Below, in pieces: positions 36,763-45,728 of a DNA stretch of 64,000 bases. The stretch's first letter is position 1. The number at the start of each line of letters is the position of its first letter. The DNA is from Hyphomicrobiales bacterium (GTDB taxonomy: Bacteria > Pseudomonadota > Alphaproteobacteria > Rhizobiales > Xanthobacteraceae): assembly GCA_017305665.1 (NCBI GenBank), contig JAFKKH010000018.1:1-64000 (forward strand), given 5' to 3'. The position numbers and the translations under genes are program-made. The notes under the pieces were generated by a model that saw only the letters and a program-made list of their open reading frames with translations, did no database searches and was not told where the DNA came from.

Positions 36763-36855
36763 CGTCATGCCCGCGCTTGTCGCGGGCATCCACGTCTTGA
36801 TCTAGCACCACTTGGCTCTGAAAACGTAGATGGCCGGGACAATGCCCGGCCATGA
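36763..36855. repeat. Double-hairpin intergenic repeat (family B) between phoB and gcrA
   Basis: Two perfect hairpins lie 43 bp apart: GCCCGCG-CTTGT-CGCGGGC (36769-36787) and TGGCCGGG-ACAATG-CCCGGCCA (36831-36852). The flank CGTCATGCCCGCG...CGCGGGCATCCACG resembles a repeat that is common between genes in Bradyrhizobium and relatives. It separates convergent phoB and gcrA and may serve as a transcription end, though no T-run is seen. Confidence 0.6.
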
Positions 36856-36886
36856 TGTCTCACTCGTCAGTCTACCGCTTGTCAGT

Positions 36887-37393
36887 CTATCGCTGCTTCG
36901 GCGGCTGGCGGCGGCGGTCGGCCGCGGGCTGATAGGCGACGCGCGAGTGGTGCGCGCAGTAGGGCAGGCCGGTGAGCGCCTTGCCGCCGCAGAAGAAGAA
37001 TTCCGGGCTCGAGGGATCGCCGACCGGCCAGTGGCAGGTGGCCTCGTTGAGTTCGAGCAGCGACAGCCGCTGGCTCATCGGAACGACGTTGTCGTAGGCG
37101 ATCGGATCCGGCTCGAGCTCGACCTCGAAGGCATGCGCCAGCGCGGTGTTGCCGCGCGATACCGGGCGTGACACCCGCATCATGTGCTGGGCCGGACGGG
37201 CCTTGCGCGGGCGCGGTGCGGCCGACGACGGACTCTTGGCGCGGCCGGACAAGCCCAGCCGATGCACCTTGCCGATCACGGCATTGCGGGTGACGTTCCC
37301 GAGTTCGGCGGCAATCTGGCTGGCGGAGAGGCCCGCTTCCCAGAGTTTCTTCAGTTGTTCGACGCGATCGTCGGTCCAGGTTATCACCGTCAT
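36887..37393 (-). CDS. gcrA: GcrA cell-cycle regulator
   Basis: A 168-residue alphaproteobacterial regulator that binds sigma-70 and promoters carrying CcrM-methylated GAnTC sites. The N-terminal helix-turn-helix is diagnostic (WTDDRVEQLKKLWEAGLSAS, then VTRNAVIGKVHRLGLSGR). A basic linker follows, and the C-terminal half contains CHWPVGDPSSPEFFFCGGK and YCAHHSRVAY, a probable zinc-binding set. A member of the core cell-cycle circuit. The gap before it holds GAnTC sites. Confidence 0.96.
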   Translation of the reverse strand: MTVITWTDDRVEQLKKLWEAGLSASQIAAELGNVTRNAVIGKVHRLGLSGRAKSPSSAAPRPRKARPAQHMMRVSRPVSRGNTALAHAFEVELEPDPIAYDNVVPMSQRLSLLELNEATCHWPVGDPSSPEFFFCGGKALTGLPYCAHHSRVAYQPAADRRRQPPKQR

Positions 37394-37472
37394 CGCACTT
37401 TCTTCCCTTGTGTCGCGCGTCCCTCCGCAAGGCCGCGCCAGAAATCCGTCCCCCTGAAAACCCGTGCGGGCA

Positions 37473-37617
37473 GAATCCCTTAGCCCTCGCCGGGCGCGAA
37501 AATCGCCCGGGCGTTAACGCCGAAAACAGGGACCATAGAGGATCAAAACCGCCGCACGAGATGTCGTATCCGACAGCCTTAACGCTACAATATGGCGTGA
37601 CTCGCGCGCAAGAGTCA
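37473..37617. promoter_or_regulatory. GAnTC methylation sites in the gcrA-argD gap
   Basis: The 436-bp gap between gcrA and argD contains GAATC (37473-37477), GACTC (37599-37603) and GAGTC (37612-37616). The last two are the arms of an inverted repeat, TGACTC-N8-GAGTCA. CcrM methylates GAnTC and GcrA responds to it, so cell-cycle control of gcrA is possible. Three sites could also occur by chance. A TTTTTCTGCGGCTTTT stretch near 37667 is AT-rich, and nothing coding is seen in the gap. Confidence 0.35.
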
Positions 37618-37829
37618 GGCCTGACGGCGTCCACATGTTCCGCTATAAAATCCGAAAAATCGGCTTTTTCTGCGGCTTTTCTGCCTCACTGGCCTATACG
37701 GGAATATTGACAGGCATCGCCGCCCACCTAGAATGTCAGTCACGTGCCGCCCGGAAAGGCGGCACGTTTTGTTTCCGGGGCTGACAGTTCATCGATCGCG
37801 CGACAGCGCCGTCGGACCGATCCGCTCCA

Positions 37830-39062
37830 ATGATCAACCGGCAAAACATTATGACCAAAGCTGCGGCGTCCCATCTGTTGCCCGTCTTCGCAAGGGCCGA
37901 TCTGGCATTCGAAAGCGGGGAAGGCGCATGGCTGGTCGGGACCGACGGCGGGCGTTATCTCGATTTCACCTCGGGCGTTGCGGTCAACGCACTCGGTCAT
38001 TGCCATCCGCATCTCGTCGCTGCGCTGCAGGCGCAGGCAACGAAGCTCTGGCACATGTCGAACCTGTTCAAGTCGCCGGACGGCGAACGATTGGCGTCGC
38101 GGCTGTGCGAGCAGAGCTTTGCCGACTTCGTGTTCTTCGCCAATTCCGGCGCCGAGGCGATGGAGTGCGTCATCAAGGTGGTGCGCCGCTATCACGCGTC
38201 GAAGGGCCATCCGGAGCGTTACCGCATCATTACGTTTGAAGGCGCGTTCCATGGCCGGACGCTGGCGACGCTGGCAGCGACCGGCTCGGCCAAATATCTC
38301 GAAGGCTTCGGTCCGCCGATGGACGGCTTCGACCAGGTGCCGTTCGGTGACATCGAGGCGGTGAAGCGGGCGATCGGCCCGCAGACTGCCGGCATCCTGA
38401 TCGAACCGTTGCAGGGCGAGGGCGGCGTGCGCGAGCCGTCCCATGCGTTTCTTCGGGCGCTGCGCCAGCTCTGCGACGAGCGCGGTGTGCTGCTGGCGTT
38501 CGATGAGGTGCAGACCGGCATGGGCCGCACCGGCGACCTCTTCGCCTACAAGCGTGTCGGCGTGACACCGGATGTGATGTCGCTGGCGAAGGCGCTCGGC
38601 GGCGGGTTTCCGATCGGCGCGTGTCTTGCGACCGCCGAAGCGGCCTCCGGCATGACGCCGGGTTCGCATGGCTCGACCTTCGGCGGCAATCCGCTGGCGG
38701 TCGCGGCGGCCAATGCCGTGCTCGACGTGATGCTGAAGCCTGGATTCTTCGATCACGTTCGAAAGATGTCGCTTTTGTTGAAGCAGAAGCTCGCGTCGGT
38801 GGTCGATCGCCATCCCGATGTGCTGGCCGAGGTGCGCGGTGAGGGACTCCTGATCGGCCTCAAGGCCGTGGTGCCGTCGGGCGATCTGGTCAATGCGTTG
38901 CGTGACGAGAAGCTTCTGACCGTCGGTGCCAGCGAGAACGTGGTGCGCTTCCTGCCGCCGCTGATCGTCAACGAGGCGGAGATCGAGGAGTCGGTGCAGC
39001 GGCTGGAGCAGGCTTGCGCCAAACTGTCGGGTGCGTCGGCGAAGAAGGAAGCGGCGCAATGA
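37830..39062 (+). CDS. argD: Acetylornithine aminotransferase
   Basis: A 410-residue class-III PLP aminotransferase of arginine (and possibly lysine) synthesis. The PLP lysine K254 is in [15 protein letters not shown]225 in [15 protein letters not shown], and the cofactor phosphate loop in [25 protein letters not shown] is typical of ArgD. No strong ribosome site decides between ATG 37830 and ATG 37851; the second would remove seven residues. Its stop overlaps the argF start (ATGA), so the two are translationally coupled. Confidence 0.93.
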   Translation: MINRQNIMTKAAASHLLPVFARADLAFESGEGAWLVGTDGGRYLDFTSGVAVNALGHCHPHLVAALQAQATKLWHMSNLFKSPDGERLASRLCEQSFADFVFFANSGAEAMECVIKVVRRYHASKGHPERYRIITFEGAFHGRTLATLAATGSAKYLEGFGPPMDGFDQVPFGDIEAVKRAIGPQTAGILIEPLQGEGGVREPSHAFLRALRQLCDERGVLLAFDEVQTGMGRTGDLFAYKRVGVTPDVMSLAKALGGGFPIGACLATAEAASGMTPGSHGSTFGGNPLAVAAANAVLDVMLKPGFFDHVRKMSLLLKQKLASVVDRHPDVLAEVRGEGLLIGLKAVVPSGDLVNALRDEKLLTVGASENVVRFLPPLIVNEAEIEESVQRLEQACAKLSGASAKKEAAQ

Positions 39063-39985
39063 GTGGGGCGCCGCGACATTTTCTCGACCTGTTCGACGTG
39101 CCGACCAAGGAATTGCGCGCGATCCTCGACGCCAGCGTGGCGATGAAGAAAAAGCGCAAGGCCGGCCAGATCGCGGACAAGCCGCTCGACGGCAAGACGC
39201 TGGCGATGATCTTCGACAAGCCGTCGACCCGCACGCGGGTGTCGTTCGACGTCGGAATGCGCCAGCTCGGCGGTGAGGCGATCATGCTGACCGGCACCGA
39301 AATGCAACTCGGGCGCGGCGAAACCATCGCCGATACGGCGAAGGTGCTGTCGCGCTTCGTCGACATCATCATGATCCGCATTCTCAGCCACGATGCGCTG
39401 ACGGAACTGGCGGCTCATGCCACCGTGCCGGTCATCAATGGGCTGACGCGGCGCTCGCATCCCTGTCAGGTCATGGCCGACGTCATGACCTTCGAGGAGC
39501 ATCGCGGGCCGATCAAGGGCCGTACCGTGGCGTGGACCGGCGACGACAACAATGTGCTGGCGTCGTGGGCACACGCGGCGGACCGCTTCAGCTTCAATCT
39601 CAATGTCGCCACGCCGCCGGAGCTTGCGCCGAACAAGCTGCTGAAGGACTGGATCAGGTCGAGCGGGGCGTCGATCAAGCTCGGCACCGATCCGGAAGCC
39701 GCGGTGCGCGGCGCCGATTGCGTCGTCACCGACACCTGGGTGTCGATGGGCGATAAGGACGGAGAGCATCGCCACAACCTGCTCAAGCCTTATCAGGTCA
39801 ATGCCAAGCTGATGTCGCTGGCGAAGCCCGACGCGCTGTTCATGCATTGTCTGCCGGCCCATCGCGGCGACGAGGTCACCGACGAGGTGATCGATGGTCC
39901 GCAGTCGGTGGTATTCGACGAGGCGGAAAACCGCCTGCATGCGCAGAAGGGCATTCTGGCCTGGTGTCTCGGCGCGGTGAACTGA
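39059..39985 (+). CDS. argF: Ornithine carbamoyltransferase
   Basis: A 308-residue enzyme joining ornithine and carbamoyl phosphate to citrulline. The carbamoyl-phosphate site is [13 protein letters not shown] (54-66), followed by [10 protein letters not shown] and [11 protein letters not shown]. The ornithine-binding [10 protein letters not shown] and the catalytic [12 protein letters not shown] are intact. The ATG at 39059 overlaps the argD stop by 4 bp. An upstream in-frame ATG at 39014 lies within argD and is rejected. Identification is secure. Confidence 0.97.
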   Translation: MSGAPRHFLDLFDVPTKELRAILDASVAMKKKRKAGQIADKPLDGKTLAMIFDKPSTRTRVSFDVGMRQLGGEAIMLTGTEMQLGRGETIADTAKVLSRFVDIIMIRILSHDALTELAAHATVPVINGLTRRSHPCQVMADVMTFEEHRGPIKGRTVAWTGDDNNVLASWAHAADRFSFNLNVATPPELAPNKLLKDWIRSSGASIKLGTDPEAAVRGADCVVTDTWVSMGDKDGEHRHNLLKPYQVNAKLMSLAKPDALFMHCLPAHRGDEVTDEVIDGPQSVVFDEAENRLHAQKGILAWCLGAVN

Positions 39986-39999
39986 AACGGGAGCGTGCC

Positions 40000-40395
40000 A
40001 TGGCGACGTCCGTTCGGCCTTTCCTGATGTTCGAGGGGCGGGCCGGGGAAGCGCTCGCGTTTTATGTCGAACTGATCCCGGATAGCGAAATCGTCGACAT
40101 CATGCGCTACGGCCCCGGCGAGCCCGGTCCGGAAGGAACCGTCAAGTTCGCGGTCGTTCGGCTTGCCGGTCAGCAGGTGCTGTTCAGCGACAGCTTCGTG
40201 TCGCACGGGTTCAGCTTCACGCCATCGCTCTCCTTGTTTGTCGATTGCGCGTCCGAAGCCGAACTTGAACGCATCTTCGCCGCGCTCTCCGACGGCGGTG
40301 GCGTGCTGATGCCGCTCGGCGACTACGGCTTCAGCCGCCGCTTCGGCTGGGTCAATGACCGCTTCGGGGTATCGTGGCAGATCAACCTGCCTTAA
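40000..40395 (+). CDS. VOC-superfamily (PhnB-like) protein
   Basis: A 131-residue single-domain vicinal-oxygen-chelate fold protein. It begins with VRPFLMFEGRAGEALAFYVE and carries the PhnB/3-dmu-9_3-mt type segments GTVKFAVVRLAGQQVLFSDS and VLMPLGDYGFSRRFGWVNDRFGVSWQ. Members of this subgroup are often annotated as glyoxalase-like; the reaction is not known. It starts 14 bp after argF and is likely carried on the same transcript. Confidence 0.8.
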   Translation: MATSVRPFLMFEGRAGEALAFYVELIPDSEIVDIMRYGPGEPGPEGTVKFAVVRLAGQQVLFSDSFVSHGFSFTPSLSLFVDCASEAELERIFAALSDGGGVLMPLGDYGFSRRFGWVNDRFGVSWQINLP

Positions 40396-40449
40396 GGGGC
40401 AGCTGGAACCGGGGGTGCAATCGTCCGCCCCCACCCCTAAATAGGGCCC

Positions 40450-41457
40450 ATGACCTCACAGATGCCTGATTCCAATATCTCAGCCGAAACCCACGTCCGC
40501 GCACCCTCCGCCGTTCCCGTCGACGACGCGGTGATCCCGTTCGAGGTGAGCGCGCTCGACCTGCGCGGGCGGCTGACCCGGCTCGGGCCTGCGCTCGATG
40601 AGTTGTTGACTCGCCACGACTATCCCGCGCCGGTCGGCAAGCTGCTCGGCGAAGCCATCGTGCTGACGACGCTGCTCGGCTCCTCGCTCAAGTTCGACGG
40701 CCGCTTCATCCTGCAGACCCAGACCGATGGCCCGGTGTCGTTTCTGATCGTCGATTTTCAGGCACCGGACCGGTTGCGGGCCTATGCGCGGTTCGACAAG
40801 AACCGGCTCGGCGAGGCATCGGATTCCGGTGCGCTGCTCGGCCATGGCCATCTCGCGATGACCATCGATCAGGGGCCGGATATGAGCCGCTATCAGGGTC
40901 TGGTGGCGCTGCAGGGCGGCAGCCTCGAGGATGCCGCGCACGAATACTTCCTGCGTTCGGAGCAGATTCCGACCCGCGTGCGGCTTGCGGTCGGCGAGGA
41001 ATGGCGCAGCGGCGACGGCGACAAGCCGAAGCACGGCTGGCGCGCCGGTGGGTTGCTGGTGCAGTTCCTGCCGAAGGCACCCGAACGCGCGCGTCAGGCC
41101 GATCTTGATCCCGGCGATGCGCCGGAAGGCACGGTGGCGCACGCCGTCGCTGAAGACGATGCGTGGGTCGAGGGCCAGTCGCTGATCGGCACCGTGGAGG
41201 ATGTCGAACTGATCGATCCGGACCTGTCCGGCGAGCGACTACTGTATCGGCTGTTTCACGAACGCGGCGTGCGGGTATTTCCGCCGTTGCCGCTGCATGC
41301 CAAGTGCTCGTGTTCGCGCGATGCCGTGGCGTCGATGCTGAAGAGTTTTGCGCAGCAGGAACGCGCCGACATGGTGAAGGACGGCAAGGTCTCGGTGACC
41401 TGCGAGTTCTGCAGCACGGTCTACGACTTCACGCCGCAGGAAGCCGGCGTGGAATAG
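40450..41457 (+). CDS. hslO: Redox-regulated chaperone Hsp33
   Basis: A 335-residue cytosolic holdase activated by oxidants such as hypochlorite or peroxide with heat. The zinc switch has the family's two pairs, C286-x-C288 (AKCSCSRDAV) and C318-x2-C321 (CEFCSTVYDF). The N-terminal core includes LLGEAIVLTTLLGSSLKFDGR. An extended N-terminus of about 30 residues precedes the domain, as in related species. Identification is secure. Confidence 0.96.
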   Translation: MTSQMPDSNISAETHVRAPSAVPVDDAVIPFEVSALDLRGRLTRLGPALDELLTRHDYPAPVGKLLGEAIVLTTLLGSSLKFDGRFILQTQTDGPVSFLIVDFQAPDRLRAYARFDKNRLGEASDSGALLGHGHLAMTIDQGPDMSRYQGLVALQGGSLEDAAHEYFLRSEQIPTRVRLAVGEEWRSGDGDKPKHGWRAGGLLVQFLPKAPERARQADLDPGDAPEGTVAHAVAEDDAWVEGQSLIGTVEDVELIDPDLSGERLLYRLFHERGVRVFPPLPLHAKCSCSRDAVASMLKSFAQQERADMVKDGKVSVTCEFCSTVYDFTPQEAGVE

Positions 41458-41460
41458 GCG

Positions 41461-41522
41461 ATGGATTCCGGGCGCGCGCTTCGCGCGCCCACAGATGCGC
41501 AATTGCGCATCGGGGAATGACG
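41461..41522. repeat. Partial palindromic repeat (family A, copy 2)
   Basis: The right half of the family A element: ATGGATTCCGGG, then a GC hairpin (GGGCGCGCG-CTT-CGCGCGCCC), a second hairpin around GATGCGCAATTGCGCATC, and the end GGGGAATGACGA. It lies between convergent hslO and the crotonase gene. The internal hairpins differ from copy 1, while the conserved ends match. Confidence 0.6.
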
Positions 41523-41544
41523 AGTGGTGTTGTAGGTGTAGCGC

Positions 41545-42360
41545 TTACCGTCCCTTGAAGTTCGCGATGCGCCGTTCCTCGGTCGCCTTCACGCCTTCCT
41601 TGAAATCCTCGGTGGCGCGCAGGCGGCTCTGCTCGGCGAGTTCGTGGTTGGTCGCCGCCATCACGCGATCGGCGAGCCCTGCGCGCATGGTGGCACGCGT
41701 GGATACCAGACCGAGCGGTGAACATTCGGCAATTTCGCTTGCGAGTTTTATCGCTGCCTCGCGGACCTGATCCTGCGGCACCAGCACGTTGGCAAGGCCT
41801 ATCCGATAAGCATCTTCGCCGGTGACGCGGCGGCTGGTGTAGAACATCAGCTCGGCATTGTTCTTGCCGATCAGATCGGGAAGCGTTGCCGTCAGACCGA
41901 AGCCGGGATGAAAGCCGAGCTTGGTGAAGTTCGCCGCGAAACGAGCCTCGGGACATGTCACGCGGAAATCCGCCGAGACGGCGAGGCCGAGGCCGCCGCC
42001 GATCGCGGCGCCCTGCACCGCGGCGACGATTGGCTTCTGATTGCGGAAGATCCGGACGGCCTGGATGTAGAGATGATTGATCGGACCCAGGCTGTCGGCC
42101 GGATCGCCCTTCGTCTTCTCGGACTCGCGGGCTTCCTGCGCCTGCCGTGCCGGATCGTTGAAGTTGGCGCCGGCGCAGAAGGCCCGGCCCTGCGCCGCCA
42201 GAACCGAGGCGCGGATTTCGACGTTGCGGTCGAATTCTTCGAGCGCATCCGCGATCTGGTTGATCAGCGAGATGTCGAAGAAGTTCAGTGGCGGGCGCCG
42301 AATTTCGATGATGCCGACGTGGCCCTTGATGTCGACGCCAATGTCCGTGAATTTGGTCAT
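41545..42360 (-). CDS. Enoyl-CoA hydratase/isomerase (crotonase) family protein
   Basis: A 271-residue crotonase-fold protein. CoA and oxyanion-hole segments are visible: RAFCAGANFND and VQGAAIGGGLGLAVSADFRV. By eye, the two glutamates of classical hydratases are missing: the position of E144 aligns to phenylalanine in FAANFTKLGFHPG, and E164 to leucine in NAELMFYTS, with a glutamate one residue before. It may act as an isomerase or on an unusual acyl-CoA. It follows two acyl-CoA dehydrogenase genes on the same strand, 33 bp after the larger. Confidence 0.85.
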   Translation of the reverse strand: MTKFTDIGVDIKGHVGIIEIRRPPLNFFDISLINQIADALEEFDRNVEIRASVLAAQGRAFCAGANFNDPARQAQEARESEKTKGDPADSLGPINHLYIQAVRIFRNQKPIVAAVQGAAIGGGLGLAVSADFRVTCPEARFAANFTKLGFHPGFGLTATLPDLIGKNNAELMFYTSRRVTGEDAYRIGLANVLVPQDQVREAAIKLASEIAECSPLGLVSTRATMRAGLADRVMAATNHELAEQSRLRATEDFKEGVKATEERRIANFKGR

Positions 42361-42393
42361 GTGATCCTCGATTGAAAATGGTGAAGGCGCGCC

Positions 42394-43554
42394 TCAGCGC
42401 AGCCCCAGTCCGCGTGCGATGATGCCGCGCAGCACTTCCGTGGTGCCGCCCTGAATCGTCAGTTTCGGTGCGGTCTTGGTGGCGAAGTCCAGTTGCTTAT
42501 CCAGCGTCTCGTGATTGGAAACGTCGGCATCGACGAAGGCCGCGAGATCGCGAACCCGATGCGGCAAGGCCTGCTCCCAGATGGTGCCGATATCTTTGAC
42601 GATGGCGGCTTCCACCACCGGCTCCTTGCCGGCGTGCAACATGCCTGCGACGGAGACCGACATGCGGCGCATGGTGTGCAACTGCGCCACCAGCCGGCCG
42701 ATGCCTTCGGCGCTGCGGGTGTCCGGGTTCTTGCCGACGGCCCGAACCAGTTCGGTCAGCACATAGTAGGTTTCAAGGAAGCGCTCGGGGCCTGAGCGTT
42801 CGTAGGCAAGCTCGCTGGTGGCCTGCTTCCACGCGCCGTCGATCTCGCCGAGCACGTGATCGTCCGGAATGAAGTGATCGGTGAACACCACCTCGTTGAA
42901 TTCAAACTGTCCGGTGATCTGGCCGATCGGGTTCACCTGGATGCCCGGCTGCTTCATCTTGACCAGGAACTGGGTGAGGCCGTGACGGCGGTTTTCCTTG
43001 GTCGGCGGCGAGGTGCGGAAGATCGCGATCATGTAATCGGCGATGTGCGCCGACGAGGTCCAGATCTTGGTGCCGTTGATCAGCCAGCCCCCATCGGTCT
43101 TGGTGGCGCGGGTCTTCGCGGCGAACAGGTCCGAGCCCGAGTTCGGCTCGCTCATGCCGATGGCGAAGCAGATTTCGCCGCGGCAGATGCGTGGCAAAAT
43201 CTCCATCTTGATGTGCTCGGGTGCGTATTTGATCAGCACCGGGCCGCTCTGACGGTCGGCGACGAAGAAGCGCCGCGTCGGCGCATTGGCGACGCGCATT
43301 TCCTCGGTGACGACATAACGCTCGAGGAAGGTGCGCTCGTGCCCGCCATATTTCTTCGGCCAGGTCATGCCGAGCCAGCCTCGCTCGCCGACGCGGCGGC
43401 TGAAGCCGGGAGAGTCGGTGTCCTCGCGGTTGACGCGATGCGGGTCGAAGGTGCCGGCGGCGATTTCCTCGGCGAGGAACGCGCGGACTTCCGCGCGCAG
43501 CTTCACGCATTCGGGCGGCAGGCGGATCGGATCGAAACGAAGGGCTGCAGTCAT
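42394..43554 (-). CDS. Acyl-CoA dehydrogenase, larger subunit type
   Basis: A 386-residue FAD-dependent acyl-CoA dehydrogenase. It shows the N-terminal helical domain, WPKKYGGHERTFLERYVV, the flavin-binding CFAIGMSEPNSGSDLFAAK, WTSSAHIADYMI, a probable catalytic glutamate in ELAYERSGPERF, and the C-terminal LTIQGGTTEVLRGIIARG. I start at the ATG complement of 43552-43554, since an open frame farther upstream lies within the next gene. It is 25 bp after the smaller dehydrogenase. Such pairs can form alpha2-beta2 enzymes, as in steroid side-chain degradation. The substrate is unknown. Confidence 0.87.
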   Translation of the reverse strand: MTAALRFDPIRLPPECVKLRAEVRAFLAEEIAAGTFDPHRVNREDTDSPGFSRRVGERGWLGMTWPKKYGGHERTFLERYVVTEEMRVANAPTRRFFVADRQSGPVLIKYAPEHIKMEILPRICRGEICFAIGMSEPNSGSDLFAAKTRATKTDGGWLINGTKIWTSSAHIADYMIAIFRTSPPTKENRRHGLTQFLVKMKQPGIQVNPIGQITGQFEFNEVVFTDHFIPDDHVLGEIDGAWKQATSELAYERSGPERFLETYYVLTELVRAVGKNPDTRSAEGIGRLVAQLHTMRRMSVSVAGMLHAGKEPVVEAAIVKDIGTIWEQALPHRVRDLAAFVDADVSNHETLDKQLDFATKTAPKLTIQGGTTEVLRGIIARGLGLR

Positions 43555-43579
43555 GGCCGGCTTCCTCTTGAAACGTCGT

Positions 43580-44644
43580 TTAGCGGGATGCGACCAGCGG
43601 CCACAACTCATCGGCGCCGCGCGCGGCGACCATCTTGCCGAGTTCGACCGCCCAGTGGCTTTCGTTGCCGAAGTCGTCGCGCCAGGCCAGCGCGCGCAAC
43701 GTATAGCGATGCAGAATGTGCTCGATGGTGAAGCCGATCGCGCCATGCACCTGATGCGCGATGGCGGCGCCTTTCTCGGCAGCCTCGGCACAGCGGATCT
43801 TTGCAGATGCGGCTTCAAGGAACACCGCCTCGTCGAACGACGTCGCATGGACGATGGTGTCGGCGGCCGATGTCGCCGCCGCCATGGCCGCCGCGGTTTC
43901 GCCTGCGAGCTTTGCAAGGTTGTGCTGCACGGCCTGGAATTTCGAAATCTTCTTCTCGAACGCGACGCGCTCGTTGGAATAGCGCACCGAGATATCGAGC
44001 ATCGATTCCAGCGCACCGGCGATCTGCAGGCTTCGCGCCACGCAGCCCATCAGCAGCAGTGCGGTCTGATCGAAACCCTTCGGCGCGGGTTTGATCGTGA
44101 GTGGTTTGGTCTTGTCGAAGGTCACCGTGTTGCTGCTGTCGCTGCCGAGATTGAGGCCCGTTTCGATCCGGCAGGATTTGGCGTCGACCAGCGCGATCGA
44201 CCAGCCGTTGCCGCCCTTTGCCAGCACGGCAAGGTGAACTGCGTCCTTGGCGAAAGGCACGCCGCGCGCGCGGCCGCTCAGGGTGCCGTCGGCGTCGAGC
44301 TTGATGGTGTCGCGCGGGCCCGCCGGCGCAATCGTCATCGCACCTTCGGGTGAGGCGATCTTGGCCTGCGCCAGCAGCCAGCCGGCGAGCATGGTTTCGG
44401 CAAGTGGCACCGCGACGGCGAAGCGTCCGGCGGAACTCAGAACGCTGAAACCGTCGGCAAGGCTCGCGCCGGAGCCATCGCAGTCTTCCGGCACCCACGA
44501 TAGCGGCAGGCCGGCTTCGGTGAGCGCGCTCCAGAGCGGCGCTTTCCAGTTGCCTTCCTTGTCGCGGTTGATGGTCTGGGCGTCGGCGAGATCGGCGAAG
44601 ATCTTCTCCGCGGTTTCGGCAACAATATTATCACTCTCCGCCAC
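43580..44644 (-). CDS. Acyl-CoA dehydrogenase, smaller subunit type
   Basis: A 354-residue acyl-CoA dehydrogenase-like protein. The N-terminal part is divergent and lacks a clear SEPNSGSD-type flavin motif. The C-terminal part keeps the QVHGAIGFTIEHILHRYTLR segment that contributes to FAD binding in a partner. I choose GTG 44644 because GAGGAA lies 5-10 bases upstream; GTG 44656 is the alternative. With the larger gene it looks like a heteromeric dehydrogenase. The 260-bp gap to the next gene contains one perfect 9-bp hairpin (44755-44776). Confidence 0.82.
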   Translation of the reverse strand: MAESDNIVAETAEKIFADLADAQTINRDKEGNWKAPLWSALTEAGLPLSWVPEDCDGSGASLADGFSVLSSAGRFAVAVPLAETMLAGWLLAQAKIASPEGAMTIAPAGPRDTIKLDADGTLSGRARGVPFAKDAVHLAVLAKGGNGWSIALVDAKSCRIETGLNLGSDSSNTVTFDKTKPLTIKPAPKGFDQTALLLMGCVARSLQIAGALESMLDISVRYSNERVAFEKKISKFQAVQHNLAKLAGETAAAMAAATSAADTIVHATSFDEAVFLEAASAKIRCAEAAEKGAAIAHQVHGAIGFTIEHILHRYTLRALAWRDDFGNESHWAVELGKMVAARGADELWPLVASR

Positions 44645-44754
44645 GGCGTTCCTCACTCACAGGACTACATCGCGTCCTGCATATTGCCGGACACGGCTTG
44701 TCATTTTCAGTGCCGCCATGATGGGGAAAAGGGCGGATGATGACAAGCGCCGAT

Positions 44755-44776
44755 GTCCGCAGGGCTGCCTGCGGAC
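44755..44776. other. Perfect hairpin in the dehydrogenase-SDR gap
   Basis: GTCCGCAGG-GCTG-CCTGCGGAC is a perfect 9-bp stem with a 4-base loop. It lies between the divergent acyl-CoA dehydrogenase and SDR genes, more than 100 bp from either start. No T-run follows on either strand, so its role is unknown. Confidence 0.4.
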
Positions 44777-44916
44777 GGCTCATGCGCGGATTGCCGGACG
44801 TGCCGGAATGATTTATTCCGCGCAACGGACTTTCGGCGAAGCTTGCTCGATGACGGCCTGACGATATGGTAACGGGGCACGTCGATAGTCGGACGACAAT
44901 CAAAAAGGAAAGACAG

Positions 44917-45699
44917 ATGTCCAGGGATGGAATGTGCGTCATCGTTACGGGCTCCGCGTCCGGTCTCGGCGCGGCGACGGCCGCCATTTTGGCGAAAGGC
45001 GGCGCGCGCATCGTCATCAATTACGCATCGAGCAAGAAGGACGCGGAGGAAACCGCCGATCTCTGCCGCAAGGCCGGCGGCGATATCGTGGTGGTCCAGG
45101 GGGACGTCGCGCGCGACGAGGACTGCAAAAAGATCGTGGCGGCTGCCGCGCCATGGGGCCGCGTCGACGCGCTGATCAACAATGCGGGCACCACCAAGCA
45201 CGTGCCGCATGGCGATCTCGACGGATTGTCCGCCGAGGATTTTCAACGCATCTATGCGGTCAATACCATCGGCCCTTATCAGATGGTGCGCGCCGCGCGT
45301 TCGCTCCTGGAGGCAAACGCGAAGGCCTCGGGCCGCGCTGCCGCCGTGGTCAACACCTCGTCGGTTGCCGGCATCAGCGGCGGTGGATCGTCGGTCGCCT
45401 ATGCCGCGAGCAAGGGCGCGCTCAACACCATGACCCTGTCGCTGGCGCGCGCGCTGGCGCCGCTGATCCGCGTCAACACGGTCTGTCCCGGCTATATCGA
45501 TACGCCCTGGTTCACCAAGGGTCGCGGCGCAGCCGCAGCAGCGCAAGTGCGCGACAGCGTGGTCGCAAAGGTCGCGCTCAAGCGCGCTTCAACGGCTAAC
45601 GATATCGCGCAGCTCGTGTGCTTCCTCGCCTCGCCGCAGTCGGGTCACATGACCGGCGAGGTCGTTCGCATGGATGCGGGAATGCATCTGACCCTGTGA
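44917..45699 (+). CDS. SDR-family NAD(P)-dependent oxidoreductase
   Basis: A 260-residue classical short-chain dehydrogenase. The cofactor loop is TGSASGLGAAT, followed by INNAGTTKHVP, the serine segment VNTSSVAGISGG and the catalytic YAASKGALN. VRMDAGMHL is the usual end. ATG 44917 follows AAGGAAAG; an in-frame ATG at 44866 would add 17 residues. The substrate is unknown; the divergent dehydrogenase pair hints at acyl or steroid-like chemistry, but this is weak. A strong terminator follows. Confidence 0.86.
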   Translation: MSRDGMCVIVTGSASGLGAATAAILAKGGARIVINYASSKKDAEETADLCRKAGGDIVVVQGDVARDEDCKKIVAAAAPWGRVDALINNAGTTKHVPHGDLDGLSAEDFQRIYAVNTIGPYQMVRAARSLLEANAKASGRAAAVVNTSSVAGISGGGSSVAYAASKGALNTMTLSLARALAPLIRVNTVCPGYIDTPWFTKGRGAAAAAQVRDSVVAKVALKRASTANDIAQLVCFLASPQSGHMTGEVVRMDAGMHLTL

Positions 45700-45728
45700 G
45701 GATTTCCGAGGGCGGACCCTCGGATGGC

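Noticed and set aside
37560-37710. Small frames in the gcrA-argD gap
   Set aside because: They are short, have no ribosome site and no family-like sequence; the gap is more likely regulatory.
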